Assembly (NCBI GenBank): GCA_964520045.1
Contig: CAZFMJ010000004.1
Coordinates: 1-64,000 of the forward strand
Direction of reading: 5' to 3'
DNA length: 64,000 nt
DNA from: CAZFMJ01 sp964520045
GTDB lineage: Bacteria > Elusimicrobiota > Elusimicrobia > Elusimicrobiales > CAZFMJ01
Shown here piece after piece: positions 7,683-16,325 of this stretch; within the stretch, counting starts at the first letter, position 1, and every line of letters begins with the position of its first letter. Below the pieces are notes generated by a model that saw only the letters and a program-made list of their open reading frames with translations, had not been told where the DNA came from and made no database searches. The translations under genes were made by a program, and so were the position numbers.

Positions 7683-8402
7683 GCTTTTCTTACTGCGTCT
7701 TATAAACAGCTCTTCAAAACTTTCAGCGCCTTCCTGTTTAAGTATTTCTTTGGGTTCGCCAGAAGCCAGCGCCAGCCCCGATTCCAATAAATGCACTTTG
7801 GAACAGCGCTCCGCTTCGTCCATATATGCGGTGGAAATAACAACCAGAATTTTCTGCCCGGCAAGGCGGTATAAAAGCTCCCATAATTCCCTGCGGCTTA
7901 TAGGATCCACTCCGTTGGTAGGCTCATCCAGAAGGATTGCCTTCGGAGACTGCAGAAGCGCGCACATAAGGCCGAGTTTTTTATACATGCCTCCGGACAA
8001 CTGCCCCGCTCTGCGGTCCCTGAATTTATCCAGACGCGTAATTCTCAGCAGTTCTTCCGCTTTGGCGCGGTAAATATCAGCGGGAAGCTGATACAAACCG
8101 CGAAAAAAATCCAGATGCTCGCTGCAGGAAAGATCGGGATACAGGCTCTGCCGCTGAGGCATATATGCCATGGCGGGCCGGGCCAGCGCAAAAGTCAAAG
8201 CCCGCCCGTCTTCGCTGTAGGTTATGTCCCCCTCATCAGGATGAAGAAGCCCCATAAGAGAGCGCAAAAGAGTGGTTTTACCGGCCCCATCAGGTCCTAT
8301 GACTCCATGCAGAAGGCCCGCGGAAAAATCCAAAGACACGCCCGCCAGAGCCTGATTTTGGCCCAGCTTTTTCCGCAAGCCCCGTGTCTTTATGCCTATC
8401 AT
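7662..8402 (-). CDS. ABC transporter ATP-binding protein lacking the H-loop histidine (N-terminal YbhF/RbbA half equivalent)
   Basis: 246 residues. Walker A GPDGAGKTT near residue 36, signature LSGGMYKK, Walker B AILLDEPTNG. The H-loop position reads VISTAYMDEAERC, so His is replaced by Ala. The same change is known from the N-terminal nucleotide-binding half of RbbA/YbhF proteins, so this subunit probably forms the degenerate site of an asymmetric ATPase pair with the next gene. The C-terminus lies in a CCTTCAG repeat. The gap to hlyD (8403-8517) also holds repeats but no gene. Confidence 0.9.
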   Translation of the reverse strand: MIGIKTRGLRKKLGQNQALAGVSLDFSAGLLHGVIGPDGAGKTTLLRSLMGLLHPDEGDITYSEDGRALTFALARPAMAYMPQRQSLYPDLSCSEHLDFFRGLYQLPADIYRAKAEELLRITRLDKFRDRRAGQLSGGMYKKLGLMCALLQSPKAILLDEPTNGVDPISRRELWELLYRLAGQKILVVISTAYMDEAERCSKVHLLESGLALASGEPKEILKQEGAESFEELFIRRSKKSRLKAED

Positions 8403-8422
8403 ATATATGCCCCAGAAAAAAG

Positions 8423-8455
8423 CGGCCAGTCACCAGCGGCCCAGCCGCCCGGCAA
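8423..8455. repeat. GTCACCAGCGGCC and CAGCCGCC repeat
   Basis: GGCCAGTCACCAGCGGCCC followed by AGCCGCCCGGC. These words match those at 1209-1236, and the repeat lies between hlyD and the ATPase gene. Confidence 0.6.
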
Positions 8456-8517
8456 TCCCATGCCTGACCCTTTCAATGCTAAGGAAGTTATCCGCTGGAA
8501 AATCGGAAGACCCCTAA

Positions 8518-9240
8518 TTACTCCGGCAGACGCGCTTCTATCGTCATGCCCGGCTTAAGAATCCGTTCGTCATTGGGAAATGTTATTTTCACTCCGTAGA
8601 CCAAACGCGTGCGCTCCTCCCGTGTTTGAACATTTTTGGGAGTGAACTCCGCCTCATCGTTAATATGGCTTATTCTCCCCTTGAATATCCGGCCTTTCAT
8701 TTCAGGAATAATGCCGTCGACGGGCATGTTTAGAGATAATTTTGCGAGCAATGTCTGCGGGACATATACCAGCGCCCACACCTCGCTTAAATCGGCAAGC
8801 GTGAGAAGTTTCATTCCCGGAGAAACCAGTTCATTAGCCTCATGATAAGTAGAAAGCACGGTGGCGTTAATGGGAGACTTAATGACGCACCAATCAAGCT
8901 TTAGCGCGGCCTCATCGCGCTTGTTTTTAAGCCGGTCATAAGTCTCCTGGCTCATGGAGCTGTCGCGCAGCTGCTGCGCCCTCTTGAAATCCCTGTCGGC
9001 TATATCGGCCGAAAGCTTTATATCTTCGCAGGACAGCTTCACCAATGACTCCCCTGCCGATACATTTGCGCCCTCTTTGGCGTCAAAGGACGCGATTACC
9101 GAACCAAGCCTCGGCGATATATCAACTTCAACCGCCTCAATGGTTCCGGCATAAAGGAAATCCCGTTGTTTCAGCAGCTTAAAAGCCAGAACCAGCGCTA
9201 TAATTACCGCCGCCGCAATTATGATTTTTTTCCGTTTCAT
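8518..9240 (-). CDS. HlyD/YbhG-like periplasmic adaptor subunit
   Basis: 240 residues: an N-terminal membrane anchor (IIIAAAVIIALVLAFKLL), a biotinyl-lipoyl-like strand set (GTIEAVEVDISPRLGSVI), a short alpha-helical hairpin (about residues 75-115), and the second lipoyl half (VIKSPINATVLS). A beta-barrel domain ending KPGMTIEARLPE follows. It is shorter than YbhG (about 330) because the hairpin is short. It should link the inner-membrane ABC complex to the TolC-type channel encoded immediately upstream, whose stop abuts the ATG. A strong AAGGAGA Shine-Dalgarno precedes the start. Confidence 0.9.
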   Translation of the reverse strand: MKRKKIIIAAAVIIALVLAFKLLKQRDFLYAGTIEAVEVDISPRLGSVIASFDAKEGANVSAGESLVKLSCEDIKLSADIADRDFKRAQQLRDSSMSQETYDRLKNKRDEAALKLDWCVIKSPINATVLSTYHEANELVSPGMKLLTLADLSEVWALVYVPQTLLAKLSLNMPVDGIIPEMKGRIFKGRISHINDEAEFTPKNVQTREERTRLVYGVKITFPNDERILKPGMTIEARLPE

Positions 9241-10593
9241 TTAATTCTCCTTTGAAAGACTTGAAAGCACGGCAAGCTGTATGAGAATCTGGACGTCCGT
9301 TTTTGCGGACTGAACCTTGGCTTCCAGTTCCCGCAGATTGGCGGACTGGACTTCAATAAAAGTCGACCTTCCGGCCTTGTAAGATTCATAGACAAGCCCT
9401 GCTAATTCTTCCGCTTCGGCCGACGCCCGCCTGTTTATTTCCCTCTGCGTTTTCAGGCTTAACAGCTGGTCTCCGGCTTTAAGCCGATCCCTTTTTAAAT
9501 CCCTCAGAACAGCTTCCCTGCGGCTGTCAGCCGACATCGCATGGCTGTTCAAATCCCGCGCCTCGCTCGCGGTGCGGCCTGATTCAAAAAGAGGAAAGCT
9601 TGCGGAAATGCCGGCCATGTTCTGATGGAATGATTCCAACACCGGACCGTTCGGGTAATCCAGACTGCTTCGGCCGCTTAAAATAACTTTGGGCCAACGC
9701 CCCGCGCTTATGCTTTGAGCCGTAATGCGCGCTGATTGCGCCATTGAACTTAAAGCCGAAAGCGCCGGATGATTTTCATCTATTTTGGAAAGCTCAGCCC
9801 GCGCCAGACCGCGCATGGAATCCTCCAGCGGATCAAGGGAAATCAGAGCCGAAGGCGGTTCTGTTTCATCGGGCAAAGAATCCGCCGTATCCGAACTCAG
9901 CGGATTGGACAAATCAGCGGAAGGCTCGTCTCCGGTCAACGCAAAAAGCTCCCGCAGAGAACCGGCGAGCTCCGCCCGCGATTGGCGGAACTGGCTCATG
10001 CGCCGGAGCGCTTCCTGATGAGCGGCAAGGCTGTCCATGCGGCTGGACGCCCCGGCCTGCCTGCGTTTTTCTATGTCTTTGTACTGAGACTGCGCCAGTT
10101 TAAGCGAATCGCCCAGCAAACGAACCTGCTCCAAAGCCAGCTGGGCCTGAAAATATGCCAGCCGCGTTTTTAAGCGGATATTTTTTAGCGCGGCTTTATA
10201 TTCCCATGATTTTGCGGCGGCTGCGGCATCCGCCGCCTGCCATGCTCCGCGCAGAGCTCCTTTGTCCCAAAGGGTCCATGTCAGGGAAGGTCCCAACGAA
10301 TAATTATTATTGTCTCCCAGAGTCATGTTTCTGCCTCCGGCCAAAGACAGGGCGGGAACTTCACTTAAATATTTCCAGCCTGCGTCAAAAGTCAGTTTGG
10401 GAAAAAGACCGCCCAGCCTGCCCTCCCGCCGGCTGGATGCCGACTCCGCATCAAAACCCGCGGCCTGAAGAAGCGGAGAGTTTTTTTCGGCATCTCCCTC
10501 GGCGGACCGCAGTTTTATGCGCAGAACGGGAATTTCAGCTGAAACGGTATAATTACAGGCTACAAACAGGAATAGACCCAGTATAAGTTTCAT
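9241..10593 (-). CDS. TolC-family outer membrane efflux channel
   Basis: 450 residues with a cleavable signal peptide (MKLILGLFLFVACNYTVSA) and two outer-membrane-efflux-protein repeats rich in Ala/Leu coiled coil. The second contains the family's SFPLFESGR segment and the C-terminal YEsYKAGRSTFIEVQ-like block. It supplies the outer-membrane exit duct for the ABC/HlyD exporter. Its start overlaps the tetR stop by one base, and a GGGGGGA Shine-Dalgarno lies within the end of tetR. tolC-like genes are not part of the E. coli ybh operon, so this operon is self-contained. Confidence 0.9.
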   Translation of the reverse strand: MKLILGLFLFVACNYTVSAEIPVLRIKLRSAEGDAEKNSPLLQAAGFDAESASSRREGRLGGLFPKLTFDAGWKYLSEVPALSLAGGRNMTLGDNNNYSLGPSLTWTLWDKGALRGAWQAADAAAAAKSWEYKAALKNIRLKTRLAYFQAQLALEQVRLLGDSLKLAQSQYKDIEKRRQAGASSRMDSLAAHQEALRRMSQFRQSRAELAGSLRELFALTGDEPSADLSNPLSSDTADSLPDETEPPSALISLDPLEDSMRGLARAELSKIDENHPALSALSSMAQSARITAQSISAGRWPKVILSGRSSLDYPNGPVLESFHQNMAGISASFPLFESGRTASEARDLNSHAMSADSRREAVLRDLKRDRLKAGDQLLSLKTQREINRRASAEAEELAGLVYESYKAGRSTFIEVQSANLRELEAKVQSAKTDVQILIQLAVLSSLSKEN

Positions 10594-11228
10594 TACTTGT
10601 CCCCCCTTAAAGCTTTTAACGCCAAATCCACTCTTTCCGCTATAGCGGAATCCGAGGCCAGCATCGGCGCGACCAGTTTTACGGCCAAACCGAAAGGCCT
10701 GCGTAATAACGCCTGCTCAATAACTCCCATCACTATGTTGGGCGCGACGCTGCTGCCCGCAAGAAACGCTATGGCTGAGGGCAGGGGCATTTTTTTTATA
10801 AGCCCCTGTTTCTGGCAGTCTCTCACAAGTCCGGCTATGATCAGCAGATGGCGCGGAATATTGGCCCGGGCAAAACCCGCCGCCTCGGCATTCTCGTCCA
10901 AAACATCCCGGAAAATCATCAGAAACAGCCTGCGGTTGTCTCTTGCAAATTTTGACAGGGTTATAAGCGCGCAGCGCAGACGCTCCAAAGGCGGGACATC
11001 CTTGCCTGTTTCTACGCTGAAATTCTTAAAAAATTCTTCGTATATTTCCTGAAGCACCAGTAGGGCGAATTTCCGCTTTGTTTTAAAATGATAATGGAAC
11101 ATTCCGAGATTGACGCCCGCCTCCTGCGCCACCCGGCGCAGGCTTAGGCCGGACACGCCGGTCTCAGGCAGAAGCCTGCGCCCCGCCTGAATGAGAAGTT
11201 TATCGGTATTTTTGGAAGGTCTGGACAT
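10593..11228 (-). CDS. TetR-family transcriptional regulator, CecR-like
   Basis: 211 residues. The N-terminal helix-turn-helix (about residues 10-55) contains LRRVAQEAGVNLGMFHYHF, the recognition-helix pattern of TetR proteins. The C-terminal ligand domain is hydrophobic and divergent. As first gene of the efflux operon it probably represses the operon and itself until an exported compound binds. The palindrome at 11435-11449, overlapping the predicted transcription start, is the best operator candidate. The gene order matches cecR (ybiH) upstream of ybhGFSR in enterobacteria. Confidence 0.88.
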   Translation of the reverse strand: MSRPSKNTDKLLIQAGRRLLPETGVSGLSLRRVAQEAGVNLGMFHYHFKTKRKFALLVLQEIYEEFFKNFSVETGKDVPPLERLRCALITLSKFARDNRRLFLMIFRDVLDENAEAAGFARANIPRHLLIIAGLVRDCQKQGLIKKMPLPSAIAFLAGSSVAPNIVMGVIEQALLRRPFGLAVKLVAPMLASDSAIAERVDLALKALRGDK

Positions 11229-11280
11229 AATTTTCCCCTGCGCCTTGAAATAAATTTAGCCACAATAAAGCACAAAAGGC

Positions 11281-11349
11281 ATCCAAACAATCCTCAAAGG
11301 CAGTGAGTTTGGATAGTCCCATTCTCAAAGTATTCAAGGAAAGAATGGG
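11281..11349. promoter_or_regulatory. two tandem 8-bp hairpins in the tetR operon 5' leader
   Basis: ATCCAAAC (11281-11288) pairs with GTTTGGAT (11307-11314), and CCCATTCT (11318-11325) pairs with AGAATGGG (11342-11349). Both are perfect 8-bp stems with loops of 18 and 16 nt, 3 nt apart. They lie in the roughly 215-nt untranslated leader, so they could act in attenuation, RNA stability or a small RNA. Confidence 0.5.
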
Positions 11350-11434
11350 GCACAAAAAATGATGCTACTGTTTATGTGTTTTATATGCTTTTTGCAACTA
11401 ACCATAGGATTTAAATTCCCGAGCCTTAAGTTAT

Positions 11435-11449
11435 TACTATACGCTAGTA
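11435..11449. promoter_or_regulatory. palindromic operator candidate for the TetR regulator
   Basis: TACTA-TACGC-TAGTA lies directly downstream of the minus-strand -10 box, over the expected start site. A second inverted half site, ATAGTAA (11465-11471), mirrors TTACTAT (11434-11440) across the -10 box. Size and place fit autorepression by TetR proteins. Confidence 0.5.
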
Positions 11450-11451
11450 TA

Positions 11452-11480
11452 ATTATACACCTGAATAGTAATTTTGTCAA
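11452..11480 (-). promoter_or_regulatory. consensus sigma-70 promoter for the tetR efflux operon
   Basis: On the minus strand TTGACA (11475-11480) and TATAAT (11452-11457) are separated by exactly 17 nt. Both hexamers match consensus fully. The predicted start is near 11445, giving a leader of about 215 nt to the tetR ATG at 11228. Confidence 0.8.
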
Positions 11481-11493
11481 GGCCTGCTCAAAC

Positions 11494-11580
11494 ATGGGAA
11501 ACGGTAAATGGTAGATGGCAAAACAACAAAAAGGCAATTCAGTTGCCAGCCGCTATCTGCTTTCTACTATCTACTATCCT
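11494..11580. repeat. composite inverted repeat between divergent promoters
   Basis: Left arm ACGGTAAATGGTAGATGG, core AAAACAACAAAAAGGC, right arm CTATCTGC..CTACTATCTACTATCC. The 582-nt gap 11229-11810 otherwise holds only the promoters and hairpins listed; no credible gene is seen. Confidence 0.7.
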
Positions 11581-11694
11581 CCTTCGATTTTTAAATTTCA
11601 CGCTTGCGCAGCGCCCATGCCGTAAGATTTGCGGACAAACGACAGCTGTATTTTTAGGGTTTACGTCTGAAAAATAGGAGAAAACGGTCAATTA

Positions 11695-11750
11695 TGCTAT
11701 AATTAAAAATGTCAGGTACGGTTCCTTCCTCAAGCTAAGCAGAATCTGCT
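11695..11750 (+). promoter_or_regulatory. extended -10 promoter and palindrome before the radical SAM gene
   Basis: TGCTATAAT (11695-11703) is an extended -10 box without a clear -35. About 35 nt downstream AGCAGA-A-TCTGCT (11738-11750) is a 13-nt palindrome in the leader and could be an operator or RNA hairpin. AAAGG at 11795-11799 is the ribosome binding site. Confidence 0.5.
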
Positions 11751-11810
11751 CGATAAGCCGCACATACAGGAATTTACCGTGAATATCTCAGATTAAAGGT
11801 AAATTCAATA

Positions 11811-13406
11811 ATGAACAAGACAAAAACAAAAAAACTTCTTCTTACAAGCATCTGCCGTCCCCTTGGTCCGGAACACGGAGACGGGATCGGCGTAGGCTAC
11901 GAAACTATGCACGGCCAGATAACCAGAGCGCAGGGGCTGTTCAGCCCGCGCACTACGCAGATTCACTTTTCGCTGGATTATATAGCCGAAAATCTCGAAA
12001 TTCCCGCAGTAGTGCTTCAATACCCCTCCCGCAGGGAATTCATACGGGAACTTAAAAAGGGCTATGATTTTGTGGGAATATCTTTCATCCTTGCCACATT
12101 CCACAAAATGAAAGAAATGGCCGGCTTGGTGCGGAAATACTCTCCCGCGAGCAAAATAATACTGGGGGGCTACGGCACGGTTTTGAATGACGATACTTTA
12201 AAGCAGTACGGCGACTACTTCTGCAGAGGCGAGGGGATTTCATTTATGCGCCAGCTTTTGGGGGAACCCCCGATTTCCGCTCCTTACAAGCATCCGCTCA
12301 TTGAAAACACTCTCAAGGTTTTCTCAATTCCGGCTTCGACATCAGGCACGATATTCGCCGGACTGGGCTGTCCGAACGGATGCGATTTCTGCTGCACTTC
12401 GCACTTTTTCAAGCGAAAGCACATAAAACTCCTGCCCGACGGCAAAGACATCTACAATGTGGTTGAGCGCTACCTGGAAAAAAATCCCGAAATACAATTT
12501 ACGATTATAGACGAGGATTTTCTTTTGAATAAAGAACGGGCTATGCAGTTCCGCGACTGCGTGCAGGCCGGCGGCAAACCGGTATCTATTTTTGTGTTTT
12601 CAAGCGTGCGCGCCATAAGCCAGTACAGCGTTCACGAAATACTTGATATGGGCATAGACGGTTTCTGGATAGGCTACGAAGGCTCCGCTTCCGGATACGG
12701 CAAACAGGGCGGCAGGCCGGTAGACGAGCTTTTCCTCGAGCTTAAGGAACACGGGATAAACATACTGGCATCCATGATCGTGGGATTCGACTACCAGACT
12801 CCGGAAGTAATAGCCAAAGAGCTTGACGGGCTGATGAAGCTCAAACCCGGTTTTGTCCAATGCATGATATACGGCGGAACTCCGGGAACGCCTTTTTACG
12901 ACAAAATAGTGTCGCAAGGGCTCCTGCATAATAAATATGCGGAGATGGACAAATACTGCCTCGGCGCTACCGGCTTTAATTCCATGGTAAAACACCCGGC
13001 CATGTCGCCTTCGGAAATAGAAAAAATCCAGCGCTGGTGCTTTGATCAGGATTTTCAGAGACTCGGCCCGTCCATATACCGCTCTCTTGACACATGGCTT
13101 ATGGGATACAAGAACTGGAAAAAATCTTCCAATGCCCTGCTCCTGAAAAAAGCGGAATTATTAGGCGCGCAGCTGAGGAAAAGTTACCCCATATTTCTTG
13201 CGGGACGGTTATTCGGGCCCAATCGGTCCGTGCGCAGATGGATACGGGATTTGGAACGGAGCATCCACTCCGAACTGGGCCGTCCGACATCGGCGCAAAA
13301 ACTGACGGCATGGGCCGCCGTAGCCGCCGCAGGCTGGACCGCAATAACCCTGCGCCTTAAAATTTTCCAGCATCCCCGCATGATCCGCTCGACATTCAGA
13401 ATGTAA
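11811..13406 (+). CDS. B12-binding-type radical SAM protein
   Basis: 531 residues. The radical SAM cluster motif CPNGCDFC (CX3CX2C) puts cysteines at 187, 191 and 194. The preceding region has the Rossmann-like GISFILATFHKM and ILGGYGTVLND strands of B12-binding domains in the MiaB/BchE-like group. The usual DxHxxG cobalamin ligand is not evident, so B12 binding is doubtful. After the barrel (GFWIGYEGSASGYGKQGG) comes a basic C-terminal extension of about 110 residues. The reaction is unknown; relatives methylate or rearrange hydrophobic and natural-product substrates. It stands alone, with its stop 16 nt before the PLD gene. Confidence 0.85.
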   Translation: MNKTKTKKLLLTSICRPLGPEHGDGIGVGYETMHGQITRAQGLFSPRTTQIHFSLDYIAENLEIPAVVLQYPSRREFIRELKKGYDFVGISFILATFHKMKEMAGLVRKYSPASKIILGGYGTVLNDDTLKQYGDYFCRGEGISFMRQLLGEPPISAPYKHPLIENTLKVFSIPASTSGTIFAGLGCPNGCDFCCTSHFFKRKHIKLLPDGKDIYNVVERYLEKNPEIQFTIIDEDFLLNKERAMQFRDCVQAGGKPVSIFVFSSVRAISQYSVHEILDMGIDGFWIGYEGSASGYGKQGGRPVDELFLELKEHGINILASMIVGFDYQTPEVIAKELDGLMKLKPGFVQCMIYGGTPGTPFYDKIVSQGLLHNKYAEMDKYCLGATGFNSMVKHPAMSPSEIEKIQRWCFDQDFQRLGPSIYRSLDTWLMGYKNWKKSSNALLLKKAELLGAQLRKSYPIFLAGRLFGPNRSVRRWIRDLERSIHSELGRPTSAQKLTAWAAVAAAGWTAITLRLKIFQHPRMIRSTFRM

Positions 13407-13422
13407 TCTCCTGAAAACCGGC

Positions 13423-14673
13423 ATGAAACGCCTTTTAAATCAGATTTTACCCCTCCTGCTGATTGCGTCAATTGGGCCCGGAGCGGCAGCCGCCGTCTCC
13501 ATTCCCGCAAACGCATTTCAAATTGTAGAAAGCGTGCCTTCTGAGACAATACTTGGCTCCACAGATATTCCCCGCACCGCCGATGTCTGGCTGGACATGA
13601 TAAACGGAGCTGAAAAATCGCTGGACATAGAGGTTTTTTACATAGCAGCGTCTTCGGGCTCGCGTATGGAAGAAGTATTGAACGCCGTAAAATCCGCATG
13701 TCTGCGCGGAGTGAAAACGCGGGTGCTGGTGGACTCCGTGTTTTATAAAAAGGAGCATAGCGGCACGGATGAACTTAAAGCCGTCCATGGACTGGAACTG
13801 CGCGTTATCCCGGTCTCCGCCTTAACCGGCGGGATTATGCATGCCAAATTTTTCATTGCCGACGGCAGGGAAGTTTTTGCCGGCAGCCAAAACTTTGACT
13901 GGAGAGCGCTGGAACACATACATGAAATAGGCGCCCGCATAAATGATTCAGGGCTGGCAAACGCCTTTCTTGAAATTTTCAACAGAGACTGGGAAATCGC
14001 GGTTTCGTCCGAAACAGGAAAGATGCGGATGCGGGCGGACAAAAATTCCGTTACGGATAAAAATCCGCTCCTGCTGGATACCGCAGATTACGGAAAGCTG
14101 GAAATATACCCGGCCTTCAGCCCGCCTTCCCTTACTCCCGCGGGTTTAAATCTTGAGGAACAGGAATTGATAAAACTAATAGACGGCGCGAACGATGAAC
14201 TTCTTATTCAGGTCATGACTTTTATGCCCGAAGAAAAGAAAAAGGGCGCGGTTTGGAATACGATCAAACAGGCTTTGGCCATGGCGGGACGCCGCGGAGT
14301 AAAAACAAAACTTCTGCTTTCAGACTGGGCTCTCAAGAAAAATGCCCTGAAAGCTCTTAAAAAATTATCCTCCTTAAACGGCATGGAGTTGAGGATAATT
14401 ACTATACCTCGGCACAGTTCGGGCTTTATCCCCTACTCCCGGGTGGATCATTCAAAGTATATGGCGGTTGACGGCAAAATTGCGTGGATAAGCACCTCCA
14501 ACTGGGAAAGGGGATATTTTCAGGAAAGCAGGGACGCCGCGCTGATCATAAAAGGCGGGAATGCGGCGGAAAAGCTCTCTGAGATTTTTTACCGGAGCTG
14601 GAACAGCCCTTACAGCGAAGAATTCGACCCCCAGAAACACACCAAGCCGGCTTGGAAACAGAGACCGCAATAA
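13423..14673 (+). CDS. phospholipase D-like protein, PLD3/K4-type, secreted
   Basis: 416 residues with an N-terminal hydrophobic signal (ILPLLLIASIGPGAAA). Two complete HKD motifs are seen: HAKFFIADG (about residue 141) and HSKYMAVDG (about 345), each followed by the SxNxD/W segments (AGSQNFDWR and STSNWERG). This places it in the PLD superfamily close to the PLD3/poxvirus K4 group, which act as phosphodiesterases or exonucleases. The exact substrate is unknown. It should act outside the cytoplasm and may be co-transcribed with the radical SAM gene. Confidence 0.85.
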   Translation: MKRLLNQILPLLLIASIGPGAAAAVSIPANAFQIVESVPSETILGSTDIPRTADVWLDMINGAEKSLDIEVFYIAASSGSRMEEVLNAVKSACLRGVKTRVLVDSVFYKKEHSGTDELKAVHGLELRVIPVSALTGGIMHAKFFIADGREVFAGSQNFDWRALEHIHEIGARINDSGLANAFLEIFNRDWEIAVSSETGKMRMRADKNSVTDKNPLLLDTADYGKLEIYPAFSPPSLTPAGLNLEEQELIKLIDGANDELLIQVMTFMPEEKKKGAVWNTIKQALAMAGRRGVKTKLLLSDWALKKNALKALKKLSSLNGMELRIITIPRHSSGFIPYSRVDHSKYMAVDGKIAWISTSNWERGYFQESRDAALIIKGGNAAEKLSEIFYRSWNSPYSEEFDPQKHTKPAWKQRPQ

Positions 14674-14717
14674 TTATCGCGTATTCAAATCGGACAAAAC
14701 ACTGCTTAAATCAACTT

Positions 14718-15113
14718 TCACAAATTGCTTCGGGGAGATTTTGAAAGCTCCTGTCTTATGGCGGACAATTCCGCTTCAATCTTCTGAAAAAACGCCTTTT
14801 GTTCCTCCCAGATAACGTTTCTTTTTCCGGCTTCCATGCTGTACGCCTGTCCATATCTTACCACTCTGTCCAGAAAATAGCCGAAAAGCCATACTCCGGC
14901 AAAACCCGCAGGGACGGACACAAGAACCAGCACCCATGTTCTTGAGATATCCGTGTAGTAGCGCAGTTTATCGCTTGCGGCAATTACGAGCAGGGCGAAG
15001 TTCATAAGAGCAAGGAACTGATGCCCCATATCGAAGCGGTATTTTTGGCTCAGAAAAAACCACTTCCAGAACGATAGTTTCTTTTTTATGCCCGATTCTT
15101 CAATTTCTGTCAT
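14718..15113 (-). CDS. small membrane protein of unknown function
   Basis: 131 residues. An amphipathic N-terminus (FWKWFFLSQKYRFDMGHQFL) leads to two likely membrane helices, FLALMNFALLVIAAS and TWVLVLVSVPAGFAGVWLFG. A charged, coiled-coil-prone C-terminus (WEEQKAFFQKIEAELSAIRQ) follows. AAGGGGG lies 7 nt before the ATG, which supports it as a real gene. It converges with the PLD gene and is divergent to the cyclodeaminase gene. No family is recognised. Confidence 0.65.
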   Translation of the reverse strand: MTEIEESGIKKKLSFWKWFFLSQKYRFDMGHQFLALMNFALLVIAASDKLRYYTDISRTWVLVLVSVPAGFAGVWLFGYFLDRVVRYGQAYSMEAGKRNVIWEEQKAFFQKIEAELSAIRQELSKSPRSNL

Positions 15114-15280
15114 AGATGTCCCCCTTAATTAGTTTTACCTCTTTACACAAAAAGTATTTTAACACATTCACAATTACTTTGGCGGTTTATATTCATTTAT
15201 CGCGTATCCCGATTAAGTTATAATATAGTCATAAATGCAATAGGTAAAATTATACGGGCTTTTAGGGCGGGAGGATTACT

Positions 15281-16267
15281 ATGACCAGATTGCTTTCAAA
15301 AACCGACGTGGCGAATGTTCTTGACATGAAGGACACCATAGATATTTTAGAAAAAGCCTTCCGGGATATCGCGGAAGGCAGGGCTAATATGCCTCAGCGC
15401 ACGGTTATACCCTCTCCGGAACATAGCGGCGCAGCTTTGTTTATGCCGGCATACCTCAAGGGTATGTCCGCCCTTGGCGCAAAAATCGTAACCGTATATA
15501 AAAACAATCCCTCAAAACACAATCTGCCTACGGTCATGGGAACCATAATTCTGCTTGATGAAAATACCGGCGCGCCGCTGTCTCTTATGGATGCGGGGTA
15601 TCTGACTGCCATGCGCACCGGAGGCATAGCCGGCCTTGCCTCCAAACTGCTTGCGCGTAAAGATGCGCGCGTGCATGCGATGTTTGGAACCGGCGGAATG
15701 GCGCGGGCAAACGCATGGGCGGTTGACTCTGTCAGAAATATCCAAAAACTCATTTTATATTCAAAAGATACGGCGGAACAGCGGGAGGCGTTCCGCGCAT
15801 CCCTGATGGATATTATAAACTGCGAAATAGTCATTGCCGACGATCCGGCCAAAGCGGCTGCGCAAGCGGATATAGTAACGCTGATTACAAGCTCCAAAGA
15901 TCCCATAGTCAGCGGCGATTGGTTTAAACCCGGCACTCACATCAATGCCATAGGTTCGCACGCGCCGGCAATGCGCGAACTGGACACCGCAACGGTTATA
16001 AAATCAAAAGTAATCTGCGACTCTCTTGAGGCATGCAAAGCCGAGGCAGGGGACTTTATAATTCCCGCGGAAAAAGGCGAATGGACATGGGACAAAGTCC
16101 ATGGCTGTATCGGAGATGTTATCACCGGCAAAATTCAAGGGCGTGTTGATGATAATGAAATTACGCTTTTTAAGAGCGTCGGGCTGGCGATTCAGGATAT
16201 TTCAACCGCCATGCACGTATACAAAAAAGCTCTGAAAGTGAACGCAGGCACAGATTTCACCTTCTAA
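15281..16267 (+). CDS. ornithine cyclodeaminase / alanine dehydrogenase family protein
   Basis: 328 residues. The N-terminal TAMRTGGIAGLASKLLARKD block and the Rossmann loop (MFGTGGMARANAW) are the substrate and NAD(P) binding hallmarks of the ornithine cyclodeaminase/mu-crystallin family (OCD). The loop reads GTGGMA where GxGxQA is usual. It then has INAIGSHAPAMRELD, the typical SxxPxxxEL block. Members interconvert amino or imino acids with NAD(P); the substrate here is not evident. A strong GGGAGG Shine-Dalgarno lies 6 nt upstream, and a TATAAT box is at 15219-15224. Confidence 0.88.
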   Translation: MTRLLSKTDVANVLDMKDTIDILEKAFRDIAEGRANMPQRTVIPSPEHSGAALFMPAYLKGMSALGAKIVTVYKNNPSKHNLPTVMGTIILLDENTGAPLSLMDAGYLTAMRTGGIAGLASKLLARKDARVHAMFGTGGMARANAWAVDSVRNIQKLILYSKDTAEQREAFRASLMDIINCEIVIADDPAKAAAQADIVTLITSSKDPIVSGDWFKPGTHINAIGSHAPAMRELDTATVIKSKVICDSLEACKAEAGDFIIPAEKGEWTWDKVHGCIGDVITGKIQGRVDDNEITLFKSVGLAIQDISTAMHVYKKALKVNAGTDFTF

Positions 16268-16325
16268 ACCCAGGCCGGACAGTTCCATAATTTTTCGTAT
16301 ACCTTACTGCAATATTGCTCAAACC

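Noticed and set aside
11334..11537. A 67-codon minus-strand frame upstream of tetR
   Set aside because: It runs through repeat arms, the promoter and the leader hairpins and has no ribosome binding site.
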